A DNA stretch of 9,999 nt, taken from contig DAOVGU010000155.1 in NCBI GenBank assembly GCA_030672255.1, positions 1 to 9,999 on the forward strand. The letters run 5' to 3'. Source of the stretch: a bacterium (GTDB taxonomy: Bacteria > Ratteibacteria > UBA8468). This document shows, one piece after another, positions 1 to 6,501 of this stretch. The notes under the pieces were generated by a model. That model made no database searches. It was not told the origin of the DNA and saw only the letters and a list, made by a program, of their open reading frames with translations. Each line of letters begins with the position of its first letter. Positions within the stretch are counted from its first letter, which is position 1. A program made the position numbers and the translations under genes.

Positions 1-100
1 CATTTGGTGTTTTGGCCCAGCTACTACCATAGCATCCCATAGAATCCTTACGTTGTTCATCAGTCATTAACCATAAAATATTTAGAGGTTTTTTTGACAT
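1..100 (-). CDS. Sulfatase-family protein, N-terminal fragment (cut by left window edge)
   Basis: Reading leftwards from an ATG at 98-100, 33 codons stay open to the window edge. The peptide begins MSKKPLNILWLMTDEQRKDS and continues with G-C-Y-G and then K-T-P-N. This is the classic start of an alkaline-phosphatase-fold sulfatase: the first beta strand (NILWLMTDE) carries the metal-binding Asp, followed by the GCYG turn and the TPN(LDxLA) helix start. The TDEQR form is usual in Cys-type sulfatases, but the catalytic CxPxR region would lie about 20-30 residues further on, outside the window, so the class is not proven. No signal peptide is present. The gene follows the DUF3604 gene by 60 bases in the same direction and is probably in the same operon, though the upstream AAAAGATTGCT is a poor ribosome binding site. 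Confidence 0.85.
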   Translation of the reverse strand, partial: MSKKPLNILWLMTDEQRKDSMGCYGSSWAKTPN

Positions 101-160
101 AGCAATCTTTTAAAAAGTTTTATTACCCTTTTCTGTATGCAGAATCTAGAAATAAAAACA

Positions 161-2092
161 TTATTTATGAGTGACAAAATCAATCCAGACAGGACTTGAC
201 CATGCTGTATGTCCGTCAAATTGCACTACCTTTGCATAATAGACAACATCTGCTCTTTTAATGGGAATTCCTGAGGCAGAAGAGCAAGGTTTCACTTCTT
301 TCCCGCTCAGAATACAGTTATCCCATTTAATTTTATCCAATCTCTCCTTATCCTTATATTCAATCTCATAATCTAAATTTTGTATCTCCCATGACCTTAA
401 AGGTCTTGCATTTCTCCATATTTCAATACATCTTATTGGCGCAGTGCCAAAAACGCTAATTCTAATATTTCTTGCCTCTTCTGCTTTTGACTGTCTTATA
501 GAACTTCCCATACTGTGCCCATTTATAGAAAAATTTAATATTATTCGTGCTCCTGTAGTAGCATAAACCTCTTTTCTAAAAAATGCAGACCAGATGCTTT
601 CTCTATTACATTCATCCGAGTATGCAGCAACAAGTCCGCTATGTTGAGGGAGATTAAGGTTTTCTGTTCTACATGTCGAATGGCTATCTCCTGGATTTCC
701 TCTGTGATCATCACTGCCACCTATAAATCCCATCCTATATCCTTTATGAAGAGATTCCCATGCTAATTGTTCAAAAGTCTGATGACAGGAAGTTATTTCA
801 AGAACTGGTTCCAATTTTGGATGATGGTAATCAAGATTTGCACGCCTCCCGCCGCCATGAGGAATTAACATTGCATTATGGTTTTTCAGGTTTGAATAAA
901 CATCTTTGAGATTTTCATAAGGTGTCTTCAGCATCCATGGTTCAACCCATGGAGGAAGAAGACTATTGGGATATCTGTCTGAGATATATTTCCTATAATT
1001 ATACTGTGTATGACCGCATGAAAGTAATTCTCCCTCATCTCCAGCAAAATATATATTATGATCTCCTCCGTTTTTATGCTGTCCTGACCACTCAAATCCT
1101 AAAAATATTGCAAACTTACCTGGAGAGTATAATTTATTGGTTGTCTTTTTTAATCTATTAAAAATGTTTTCATTTAATTCCCAATCATGACTTGTTATAG
1201 AAGCAAAATCAAGCCTGGCTTCATCTCTAGCAAAACACAAAAGCTCCTCAGGCCAGCGTGTGCCATCGCATAGATAAGAATGAGCATGAATCTCTCCCCA
1301 AAGAAGTTTCTTATTATCTTTTCTTTGTATGCAGGGATTGCTTTTTATTTCAAGATTAACATCCGGCATATGAAGATTTACTCTAATAACTTTTTCTGAC
1401 AAATCTTTTAAAAAATTTCCGGATGCTTCAATCCATTTTTTACCTTTGTTTTTAGATTTTATTTCTATTTTCTTTCTATCATTATATAATATTATTTTTT
1501 TACCCTTAGGAAGAGTTGTTGTGTTTCCATATTGATCTAATGCCCGTATAGTTGTTCTCCCTAAATATCCTTTTATAGGTTGACTTGGAAGTGTTATTTC
1601 AAGATCAGAGAATGATGTTGCTACTAAAGGGATATGAAAACTTTTATCTTCTAATTCATGAAATTTAGCCTCTCCCTTCGGATCTACAAAAACTCTAAAT
1701 TTAAACTCTGGCTCTGCAAAAGACTGGCCCCTGATTCCCAGAGAACCAAAATTCTTATCTCCAAGCGTTACTATTATTTTATCTTCTTTTTCTAATTTAC
1801 CTCTCTTTAATGTTATCTCCAATATATGCTGCCATGGATGATAGGCGAAGTTTTTCCATGCGCTAAATTCAACATCAAATCTAACCTTTTTATTGCTTTT
1901 AACACTCGTATATCCTTCATCTTGTGGGCTATCAAACTGAGGATTTGACCAATCACTGCAATGGCGCATACATATAAGTAGTTTCCCTCTACATTTGAAT
2001 CCGATTTCTCCTGTTGTATAAGTAAAAATCCACGTACCCAGAGAGTTAACTGTGATTTTCCCTGTTGGTTTAAGATTTATTTTACCGTACAT
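161..2092 (-). CDS. DUF3604-like protein with PHP-type metallohydrolase domain
   Basis: A 643-residue protein. Residues 1-255 look like a beta-rich N-terminal region, with an Ig-like stretch near 175-215 (IRALDQYGNTTTLPKG). The C-terminal half carries a metal-site series like PHP phosphoesterases: GEIHAHSYLCDG (His269, His271, Asp276), SHDWE (His302, Asp303), GFEWSG (Glu334), GGDHN (His345), LIPHGGG (His412) and GGSDDHRG (Asp461/462, His463). From memory this order matches DUF3604, a family with no settled function; a phosphoester or cyclic-phosphate substrate is only inference. There is no signal peptide or membrane segment. An ATG six bases upstream (2096-2098) would add Met-Ala, but AGGAGG lies only two bases from it and eight from the chosen ATG. 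The gene follows the maturase gene by 50 bases. It is strikingly AT-rich (1441-1500 has only 8 G+C of 60), unlike the sulfatase gene at 3421-4830. Confidence 0.82.
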   Translation of the reverse strand: MYGKINLKPTGKITVNSLGTWIFTYTTGEIGFKCRGKLLICMRHCSDWSNPQFDSPQDEGYTSVKSNKKVRFDVEFSAWKNFAYHPWQHILEITLKRGKLEKEDKIIVTLGDKNFGSLGIRGQSFAEPEFKFRVFVDPKGEAKFHELEDKSFHIPLVATSFSDLEITLPSQPIKGYLGRTTIRALDQYGNTTTLPKGKKIILYNDRKKIEIKSKNKGKKWIEASGNFLKDLSEKVIRVNLHMPDVNLEIKSNPCIQRKDNKKLLWGEIHAHSYLCDGTRWPEELLCFARDEARLDFASITSHDWELNENIFNRLKKTTNKLYSPGKFAIFLGFEWSGQHKNGGDHNIYFAGDEGELLSCGHTQYNYRKYISDRYPNSLLPPWVEPWMLKTPYENLKDVYSNLKNHNAMLIPHGGGRRANLDYHHPKLEPVLEITSCHQTFEQLAWESLHKGYRMGFIGGSDDHRGNPGDSHSTCRTENLNLPQHSGLVAAYSDECNRESIWSAFFRKEVYATTGARIILNFSINGHSMGSSIRQSKAEEARNIRISVFGTAPIRCIEIWRNARPLRSWEIQNLDYEIEYKDKERLDKIKWDNCILSGKEVKPCSSASGIPIKRADVVYYAKVVQFDGHTAWSSPVWIDFVTHK

Positions 2093-2100
2093 GGCCATAT

Positions 2101-2106
2101 CCTCCT
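2101..2106 (-). promoter_or_regulatory. Shine-Dalgarno AGGAGG of the DUF3604 gene
   Basis: On the minus strand AGGAGG is followed by AT, then ATG GCC ATG. The spacing is two bases to the first ATG and eight to the second, which supports the second as the start (2090-2092). Confidence 0.7.
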
Positions 2107-2142
2107 GGTAATTGATCAGATTTACCGATTATACAACAGGTG

Positions 2143-3249
2143 TTACCTTTTAAGTGCAATTGAATCACGCAATTTCTCAAATCGTTCCATCGTGTAGGAA
2201 AAGAACTTCTCGTATGATCTACATAGATAATCTTTTTCTCTTATATTTCCATTTTTAACCCATCTGAACCAGAGACAGCCATTGTGGCATATAAAATTCC
2301 ATTTACATCTCTGGCAATCTGAGGGAACAATCTCTTTTAACTTTCCAAACTGTGATTTTGCTTTATCAAAAAGTTGCTCCATGGATATTTCAAATATATT
2401 CCCGAGTTTCCACTCCTTGCTGACAAAAAAGTCACACGGATAAACATCTCCATTATATTCTACTACAATATACTCACCACATTGATTCTTGAACATACAG
2501 GAACTTGATTCTCTCCTTAAAAGTATCTCTAAAATATTGTCAAAAAGCCGTATTGAGACCAAAGGACTACCATTGTTCCACCAAGCATCAAATAACCCGC
2601 ACAAGAAATATCCATATTGCCGTGGCGTAATTGAGAAGCTAGGCATTTTTTTGTTTTCTCTATCGACTGCGGGGATGAACTGAAGATAGTGCAATTCATG
2701 AGAAATGAAAAAATCGTAATTTTTTTTCGGATCCTTTGCGGTTTCTCTACCGACCGTAGAAAGAATATTGAACTTAATATCTTCTTTTCTGAGAAAATAT
2801 ATCCCCTCCATTACTTTTGAGAAACTCTCCTTGCTTGACGCATAGCGCCTGTAGTAATTATGTACCTCTGGCGGTCCATCAAGGCTCACTCCGAGAAAAA
2901 AATTATATTCTTTGAATAATCTTATCCATTTACTGTTCAGCATAGTTGCATTTGTCTGAAAAACATTGCTTACTACCTGACCTGATTTGCCATATTTTTT
3001 CTGGAATTCAATAGCCTTTCTAAAAAAGTTCACTCCAGCGAGAAGAGGTTCTCCCCCCTGCCACGAAAAAATACATGAACCTCCATCTGAGTAAGCCATG
3101 GTTTTGGAAATAAGTTTTTCTAGAACATTTTCTTTCATACGGTGCTTTTTTTCGGGATAAAGACAACATGTCTTTTTGTAGAAACAATAGTCACAGTTTA
3201 GATTACAGTCATATGAAACTGGCTTAATCAAAAGTTCAACTTTTCTCAT
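2143..3249 (-). CDS. Anaerobic sulfatase-maturating enzyme (radical SAM, SPASM domain)
   Basis: Oxidises the active-site Cys (or Ser) of sulfatases to formylglycine in the cytoplasm, using S-adenosylmethionine and three iron-sulfur clusters. The radical SAM CxxxCxxC motif is C15, C19, C22. GGEPLL follows at 65-70, then FQTN at 97-100 and SLDGPPEVHNYYR at 122-134. The C-terminal SPASM region has C251, C257, C272, C312, C315, C321, C325 and C343. As I recall the characterised Clostridium perfringens enzyme, both this spacing and the length (368 versus about 370) match it, and Asp273 directly after C272 fits the catalytic Asp. All key residues are therefore present and the enzyme should be active. 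AGAAGGA lies eight bases before the ATG. Its only complete, recognisable client in the window is the CSPSR sulfatase at 4987-6501; the sulfatase-family gene just upstream has Thr and cannot be one. Confidence 0.95.
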   Translation of the reverse strand: MRKVELLIKPVSYDCNLNCDYCFYKKTCCLYPEKKHRMKENVLEKLISKTMAYSDGGSCIFSWQGGEPLLAGVNFFRKAIEFQKKYGKSGQVVSNVFQTNATMLNSKWIRLFKEYNFFLGVSLDGPPEVHNYYRRYASSKESFSKVMEGIYFLRKEDIKFNILSTVGRETAKDPKKNYDFFISHELHYLQFIPAVDRENKKMPSFSITPRQYGYFLCGLFDAWWNNGSPLVSIRLFDNILEILLRRESSSCMFKNQCGEYIVVEYNGDVYPCDFFVSKEWKLGNIFEISMEQLFDKAKSQFGKLKEIVPSDCQRCKWNFICHNGCLWFRWVKNGNIREKDYLCRSYEKFFSYTMERFEKLRDSIALKR

Positions 3250-3279
3250 CCCAATAATCCTTCTACGTTATATTTCATT

Positions 3280-3298
3280 CCTACAGCCCTCCTGTAGG
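3280..3298. repeat. Small hairpin beside the cloverleaf-like repeat
   Basis: CCTACAG (3280-3286) pairs with CTGTAGG (3292-3298) around a five-base loop, a 7-bp stem. It shares bases 3293-3298 with the left outer arm of the neighbouring palindromic repeat, so the two folds exclude each other. No T-tract follows in the direction of transcription, so I do not call it an intrinsic terminator. Confidence 0.55.
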
Positions 3299-3344
3299 GG
3301 CTCGCCTTGGTGAGCCCGCGGGTTCGATGAATCGAACCCCTACA
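3293..3344. repeat. Palindromic cloverleaf-like intergenic repeat
   Basis: The 52-base element is bounded by TGTAGGGG (3293-3300) and its exact reverse complement CCCCTACA (3337-3344). Inside are two more foldable arms: CTCGCC/GGTGAG (3301-3306 and 3309-3314, one wobble position) and GGGTTCGAT/ATCGAACCC (3320-3328 and 3331-3339, perfect, two-base loop). The last arm shares C residues with the outer stem, so not all pairs can form at once. It fills the middle of the 171-base gap between the Thr-type gene and the maturase gene. From memory, repeats beginning TGTAGGGGC are dispersed in several uncultivated bacterial genomes, so a mobile REP/MITE-like element is likely. It may also shape or process the mRNA. 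I saw no second copy in the window, and the remainder of the gap holds nothing I recognise. Confidence 0.7.
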
Positions 3345-3420
3345 CATTTTATATCAGCATCAGGAGATGTTTCCCACATCATTTATCTTTCATTTATTTT
3401 GACAGTACCACCTTTTGGTT

Positions 3421-4830
3421 TTATCGCAAGCGGGCGGCGATTGGGCTGCATCCCGGTGAATCCACCTGTTTCTTAGTCGCTTCCGTCACATAGTCAGGAA
3501 AGCTACCCCCGGCATCGGCTAGCCCTTTGGCAAATAAATTATCAACTACATCCTTATGATTAGCGGCAACATTTTTCTTAAGCAGCGGGTCGACAGTTAA
3601 ATCATAAAGAAACGCTCCTTTACCGTCAACCTTGCAATTTAACCACCACTTATCATCAATTACCGTCATTGCGGCGCCCCATCCAACCGTTATATGGTCA
3701 CGAATGGCTGCTCCTTTTTCTATTGCATTCTTATAAAAGTTCTGTCCATGAATCGGTTTTTCTAATTTTATCCCGGTGGATTCTAAAATCATCGCGCTGA
3801 TGTCGGTATGCTGAATAAGAAGGTTGCTTTGTTCTCCGGCAGCGATGCCCTTTGGGTGTCGGATTAAGAGTGGGATATCAAATACCTCTCGCCGGGAAGG
3901 GTAGCCGCGTTTGCCGATGTAATTATCATCGCCAATTGAGTGACCGTGGTCGCTGGTAACAATGAGCAAAGTGTTATCAAGCAAACCCAAATTTTGCATT
4001 GTTTCATAAAGATACCCAAACCAACGGTCGCACATTGTAACCAATCCACTATAGTTAGCCTGGGTTCGGCGAAGAATCTCCGGTGGCATCTCATTTGTCT
4101 TAGCATATTCAGAAAGCACCTGCTCGTGGGCATCACTTTCATCATATATACGGCGGTAATGCTCTGGCACAAACCAGGGCTCATGCGGGTCAAAACTCTC
4201 TATCGTTAAGAATATTTTATCCGCATCCTGATTTTCTTCCAACCAACGGGCGGCATTAATCATCACCTGGGAAACAATATAGTTTTCCTCAGTTTCCCGA
4301 CCATACATATTCATCAATTCCTGGCGTAGGAGAGCCACATTATGTTCACTCTGCATTGCCGGCGGTAACCAGTAGTCAATCTCTTTCTGGCTGGGAAGAG
4401 GTCCACTCCGATAATAATCTCTCTCCTTTCCCCTAATAAACATCCACTGGTTGAATCCCCGCCAGTAATTTTTTGAAGGCTTGAACATATGATAAACGCT
4501 GGAAAACAGTCCGGTGCGATAACCATTTTCCTGTAACAGCTCAGCTAAGGTATCCTGCTCCTCAGGAATGGGACCCCATCCGAAAGCGCCGACAAAATCG
4601 CCCTTAAGACGGAAATCGCCATTAACAAACGGATATACTCTCTGCCCGGTGTAGAGCGCCCGACGCACCGGTAAGGTGGGCAAAGATTCGGGAAAAACGC
4701 GCGTCATCATCAATGATTCATTTGCTAAGGCATCAAGATGAGGCGTCTTTACCTTTCCCCAGGGAGGGGAACCATAACAGCCAAGACAATCTTTCCTTAA
4801 TGAATCAAACACCACTAAAACAATATTCAT
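3421..4830 (-). CDS. Sulfatase-family hydrolase with Thr in place of the catalytic Cys
   Basis: A 469-residue alkaline-phosphatase-superfamily protein of sulfatase type. The first strand, NIVLVVFDSLR, starts at residue 2 and carries metal-ligand candidate Asp9, so there is no signal peptide. The segment aligned to CxPxR is T52-L-P-V-R56, followed by RALYTGQR. Later come FDPHEPW (213-219), TSDHG (Asp294, His295) and a downstream Lys307. The GKxH motif of true sulfatases near residue 115 is absent. Thr cannot become formylglycine, so sulfatase activity by the usual route is excluded; a Thr nucleophile as in phosphotransferases or phosphodiesterases of the superfamily is possible but unproven. 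AGGAG (4836-4840) sits five bases before the ATG. The gene is visibly richer in G+C than its neighbours (3421-3480 has 35 of 60; 4021-4080 has 30 of 60), suggesting separate acquisition. It directly follows a maturase remnant. Confidence 0.9.
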   Translation of the reverse strand: MNIVLVVFDSLRKDCLGCYGSPPWGKVKTPHLDALANESLMMTRVFPESLPTLPVRRALYTGQRVYPFVNGDFRLKGDFVGAFGWGPIPEEQDTLAELLQENGYRTGLFSSVYHMFKPSKNYWRGFNQWMFIRGKERDYYRSGPLPSQKEIDYWLPPAMQSEHNVALLRQELMNMYGRETEENYIVSQVMINAARWLEENQDADKIFLTIESFDPHEPWFVPEHYRRIYDESDAHEQVLSEYAKTNEMPPEILRRTQANYSGLVTMCDRWFGYLYETMQNLGLLDNTLLIVTSDHGHSIGDDNYIGKRGYPSRREVFDIPLLIRHPKGIAAGEQSNLLIQHTDISAMILESTGIKLEKPIHGQNFYKNAIEKGAAIRDHITVGWGAAMTVIDDKWWLNCKVDGKGAFLYDLTVDPLLKKNVAANHKDVVDNLFAKGLADAGGSFPDYVTEATKKQVDSPGCSPIAARLR

Positions 4831-4835
4831 TTTTT

Positions 4836-4840
4836 CTCCT
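4836..4840 (-). promoter_or_regulatory. Shine-Dalgarno AGGAG of the 3421-4830 gene
   Basis: AGGAG, then five A residues, then ATG on the minus strand. The short spacer is acceptable. A second, stronger purine run, AGAGGAGG, lies further upstream at 4853-4860 but is about 22 bases from the ATG and has no start codon at a useful distance. Confidence 0.65.
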
Positions 4841-4858
4841 GGTAAGATTATTCCTCCT

Positions 4859-4954
4859 CTCAGCGCTGAACATTGTCCCGTTTGTCTGGAAGGAATTACA
4901 ATCCAGATTACAGTCGTAAGAAGCTGGCTTAATTAGAATCTCAACCTTCCTCAT
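4859..4954 (-). pseudogene. Gutted remnant of a second anaerobic sulfatase-maturating enzyme gene
   Basis: From the ATG at 4952-4954 the peptide reads MRKVEILIKPASYDCNLDC and passes directly into NSFQTNGTMFSAE. The first part matches residues 1-19 of the intact maturase at 2143-3249, and the second matches its residues 95-106 (NVFQTNATMLNS). About 75 codons are thus missing in frame, including the third cluster Cys and the GGEP motif. Everything after the second segment is also gone, so no active enzyme can be made. Over the first 57 bases the remnant differs from the intact gene at 12 positions, mostly silent, so it comes from a separate, long-diverged and once-selected copy rather than a fresh duplication. 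The frame continues past the remnant to a stop at 4805-4807 inside the next gene. It may have been the original partner of the CSPSR sulfatase just upstream. Confidence 0.88.
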
Positions 4955-4986
4955 TTTCACTGTTAACTTCTCAGAGAGTAAAAGAA

Positions 4987-6501
4987 TCAGTAACACAGAT
5001 TTTTAATCTCAGACCACTTCCGACACCGCTTATGAATCATGTGAGTGGGAGTTGTGTAATCTTCTCGCTCCTTCTCAATATCTGTCAAGTGGGAACTCTT
5101 CAACGAATACTGGTTTACATGATCAAAAAGTCTCTCCATAAGTTTCACTCTTACAGTCTGATATTCCGAATCATCCCATACATTATTTATCTCACCAGGA
5201 TCCTTCCTGTGGTCATAAAGTTCTCCCCCTATCTTGCTTCCGTAATAGACCAAACGAAAATCCCTTGTGCGAATCGCATTGATTCTTGTATAGGGTAGAT
5301 TCCTATCCCATTCTGCAATTGCGAATTCCTTGCCCGGTGCACTATTGTCGATAATAGGAAGGACGGATATACCTTCAACATGCTCTGGAACAGGGATATC
5401 GCACAATTCACAGAGAGTAGGATACAAATCGACCGATTCAATTATTGATACTCTCTCAACTTTTTTCTTGCATCCTGGATATTTCAAAATAAAAGGGATG
5501 CGATGCACCGACTCATAGATTCCTACATTCTTATCATAGAGGCCATGATCTCCTCCAAAATCTCCGTGGTCAGATGTGTAAATTATAATTGTGTTATCAA
5601 ATTCGCCCTGCTCTTTGAGATATTTAATCGTTCTGCCCATTTCTTCATCTATAACGGTTATGAGCGTGTAATAGGCAGCAAGAATTTTCTGCAAGTGTTC
5701 AGGAGGTACACGTCTATCCAGTAATGTTTTTCTTATAAAATCTGGTTTTGATTTAAATTCATGCTCATAGGCATCAGCTTTACATTCAGGAAGGATAATA
5801 TCTTCTGGATTGTACATATCCTTATGCTCAGGGGCTACCATCCAATTTGGGTGAGGCCGTTCAAAACTCATATGTACAAAAAAGGGCCTTTCTTTATCCC
5901 GTGTCTTGAAAAATTCCAGGGTTTCCTTTCCAGTCCAGTGTTCTATTGAGTGTTCATAGGGTAGTTGAGCTATTCCATAATGTTTTTTAGCATATTCAGA
6001 ATCTGGAGGAAGTGTTCCATCTTCGTACATATCCCCAAGGGCATGGTCGACAAGATATTTAAAATAATGGTTTGTCAGAACATCCTTGCGGTCTACATCA
6101 CAAAGGTCGCAATATCTGATATACTCAAAACCTTGACGATCCCACTTGCCAACCATGTGGGATTTTCCTATAAGAGCTGTTTGGTAACCAGATTTACGAA
6201 AGAGCATTGCCATAGTATCTGGCGTGTTACCTTCAAAATGGTAATTATTATTCCCGAGCATCCCGTGAGTATGAGGATACTGTCCTGTAAAGAAAGATAT
6301 TCTTGATGGTGAGCAAATTGGACAGTTAGAGTAAGCACGTTCAAAACGCACTCCTGAATTGGCAAGAGCGTCCAGATTGGGGGTTTTTACATTTCGCTTG
6401 CTAGCAGATCCCAAACAGTTTGCATTATGTTGGTCAGACATTAAAAAAAGAACATTTGGTTTCTTTCTCATTTTACCATCCCATTTTTCTTCTCCACTCA
6501 T
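4987..6501 (-). CDS. Cys-type (formylglycine) sulfatase
   Basis: Hydrolyses a sulfate ester; substrate unknown. Numbered from the chosen start (504 residues), it has the metal site in NVLFLMSDQHN (Asp23, Gln24), the full C63-S-P-S-R67 activation motif with ISFFTGQYPHTHG after it, IGKSHMVG (Lys113, His115), and TSDHG (Asp311, His312) with Lys324. All hallmarks of a working sulfatase are present. The SDQHN start recalls choline-sulfatase-like and related S1 sulfatases. Cys63 should be converted to formylglycine by the maturase at 2143-3249. No signal peptide is visible, so it is probably cytoplasmic. Three starts compete: 6519, 6501 and 6471. AAGGAG (6508-6513) lies six bases before the ATG at 6499-6501, which I prefer, giving a 29-base overlap with the upstream gene. 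The 6471 start would follow that gene's stop by one base and begin MRKKPN, closer to the family norm. Confidence 0.93.
   Translation of the reverse strand: MSGEEKWDGKMRKKPNVLFLMSDQHNANCLGSASKRNVKTPNLDALANSGVRFERAYSNCPICSPSRISFFTGQYPHTHGMLGNNNYHFEGNTPDTMAMLFRKSGYQTALIGKSHMVGKWDRQGFEYIRYCDLCDVDRKDVLTNHYFKYLVDHALGDMYEDGTLPPDSEYAKKHYGIAQLPYEHSIEHWTGKETLEFFKTRDKERPFFVHMSFERPHPNWMVAPEHKDMYNPEDIILPECKADAYEHEFKSKPDFIRKTLLDRRVPPEHLQKILAAYYTLITVIDEEMGRTIKYLKEQGEFDNTIIIYTSDHGDFGGDHGLYDKNVGIYESVHRIPFILKYPGCKKKVERVSIIESVDLYPTLCELCDIPVPEHVEGISVLPIIDNSAPGKEFAIAEWDRNLPYTRINAIRTRDFRLVYYGSKIGGELYDHRKDPGEINNVWDDSEYQTVRVKLMERLFDHVNQYSLKSSHLTDIEKEREDYTTPTHMIHKRCRKWSEIKNLCY

Noticed and set aside
131..144. Small inverted repeat TTCTG/CAGAA before the left-edge gene
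   Set aside because: Only five base pairs with a four-base loop; expected by chance.
922..1161. Plus-strand open frame of 79 codons
   Set aside because: It lies wholly opposite the PHP domain region of the DUF3604 gene; composition is biased and no motif or ribosome site supports it.
3293..3344. Possible tRNA, because the minus strand contains GGTTCGATTC like a T-arm and the element folds as a cloverleaf
   Set aside because: No T-arm stem of the right length forms around it, and there is no anticodon arm, D-arm consensus or 7-bp acceptor stem with a discriminator; length is 52 bases.
3280..3344. Rho-independent terminator
   Set aside because: Stems are strong but no run of T follows in the minus-strand direction, so I list it as a repeat only.
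3864..4209. Open frames on both strands within the 3421-4830 gene
   Set aside because: They overlap the conserved TSDHG region of the real gene in other frames and show no family features.
4713..4919. Plus-strand frame of 68 codons across the maturase remnant and next gene start
   Set aside because: It runs antisense over the conserved sulfatase N-terminus and the remnant, with no independent support.
5032..6365. Several plus- and minus-strand frames of 60-113 codons across the CSPSR sulfatase
   Set aside because: All are shadows of a gene with complete catalytic motifs; none has a plausible start signal or recognisable product.
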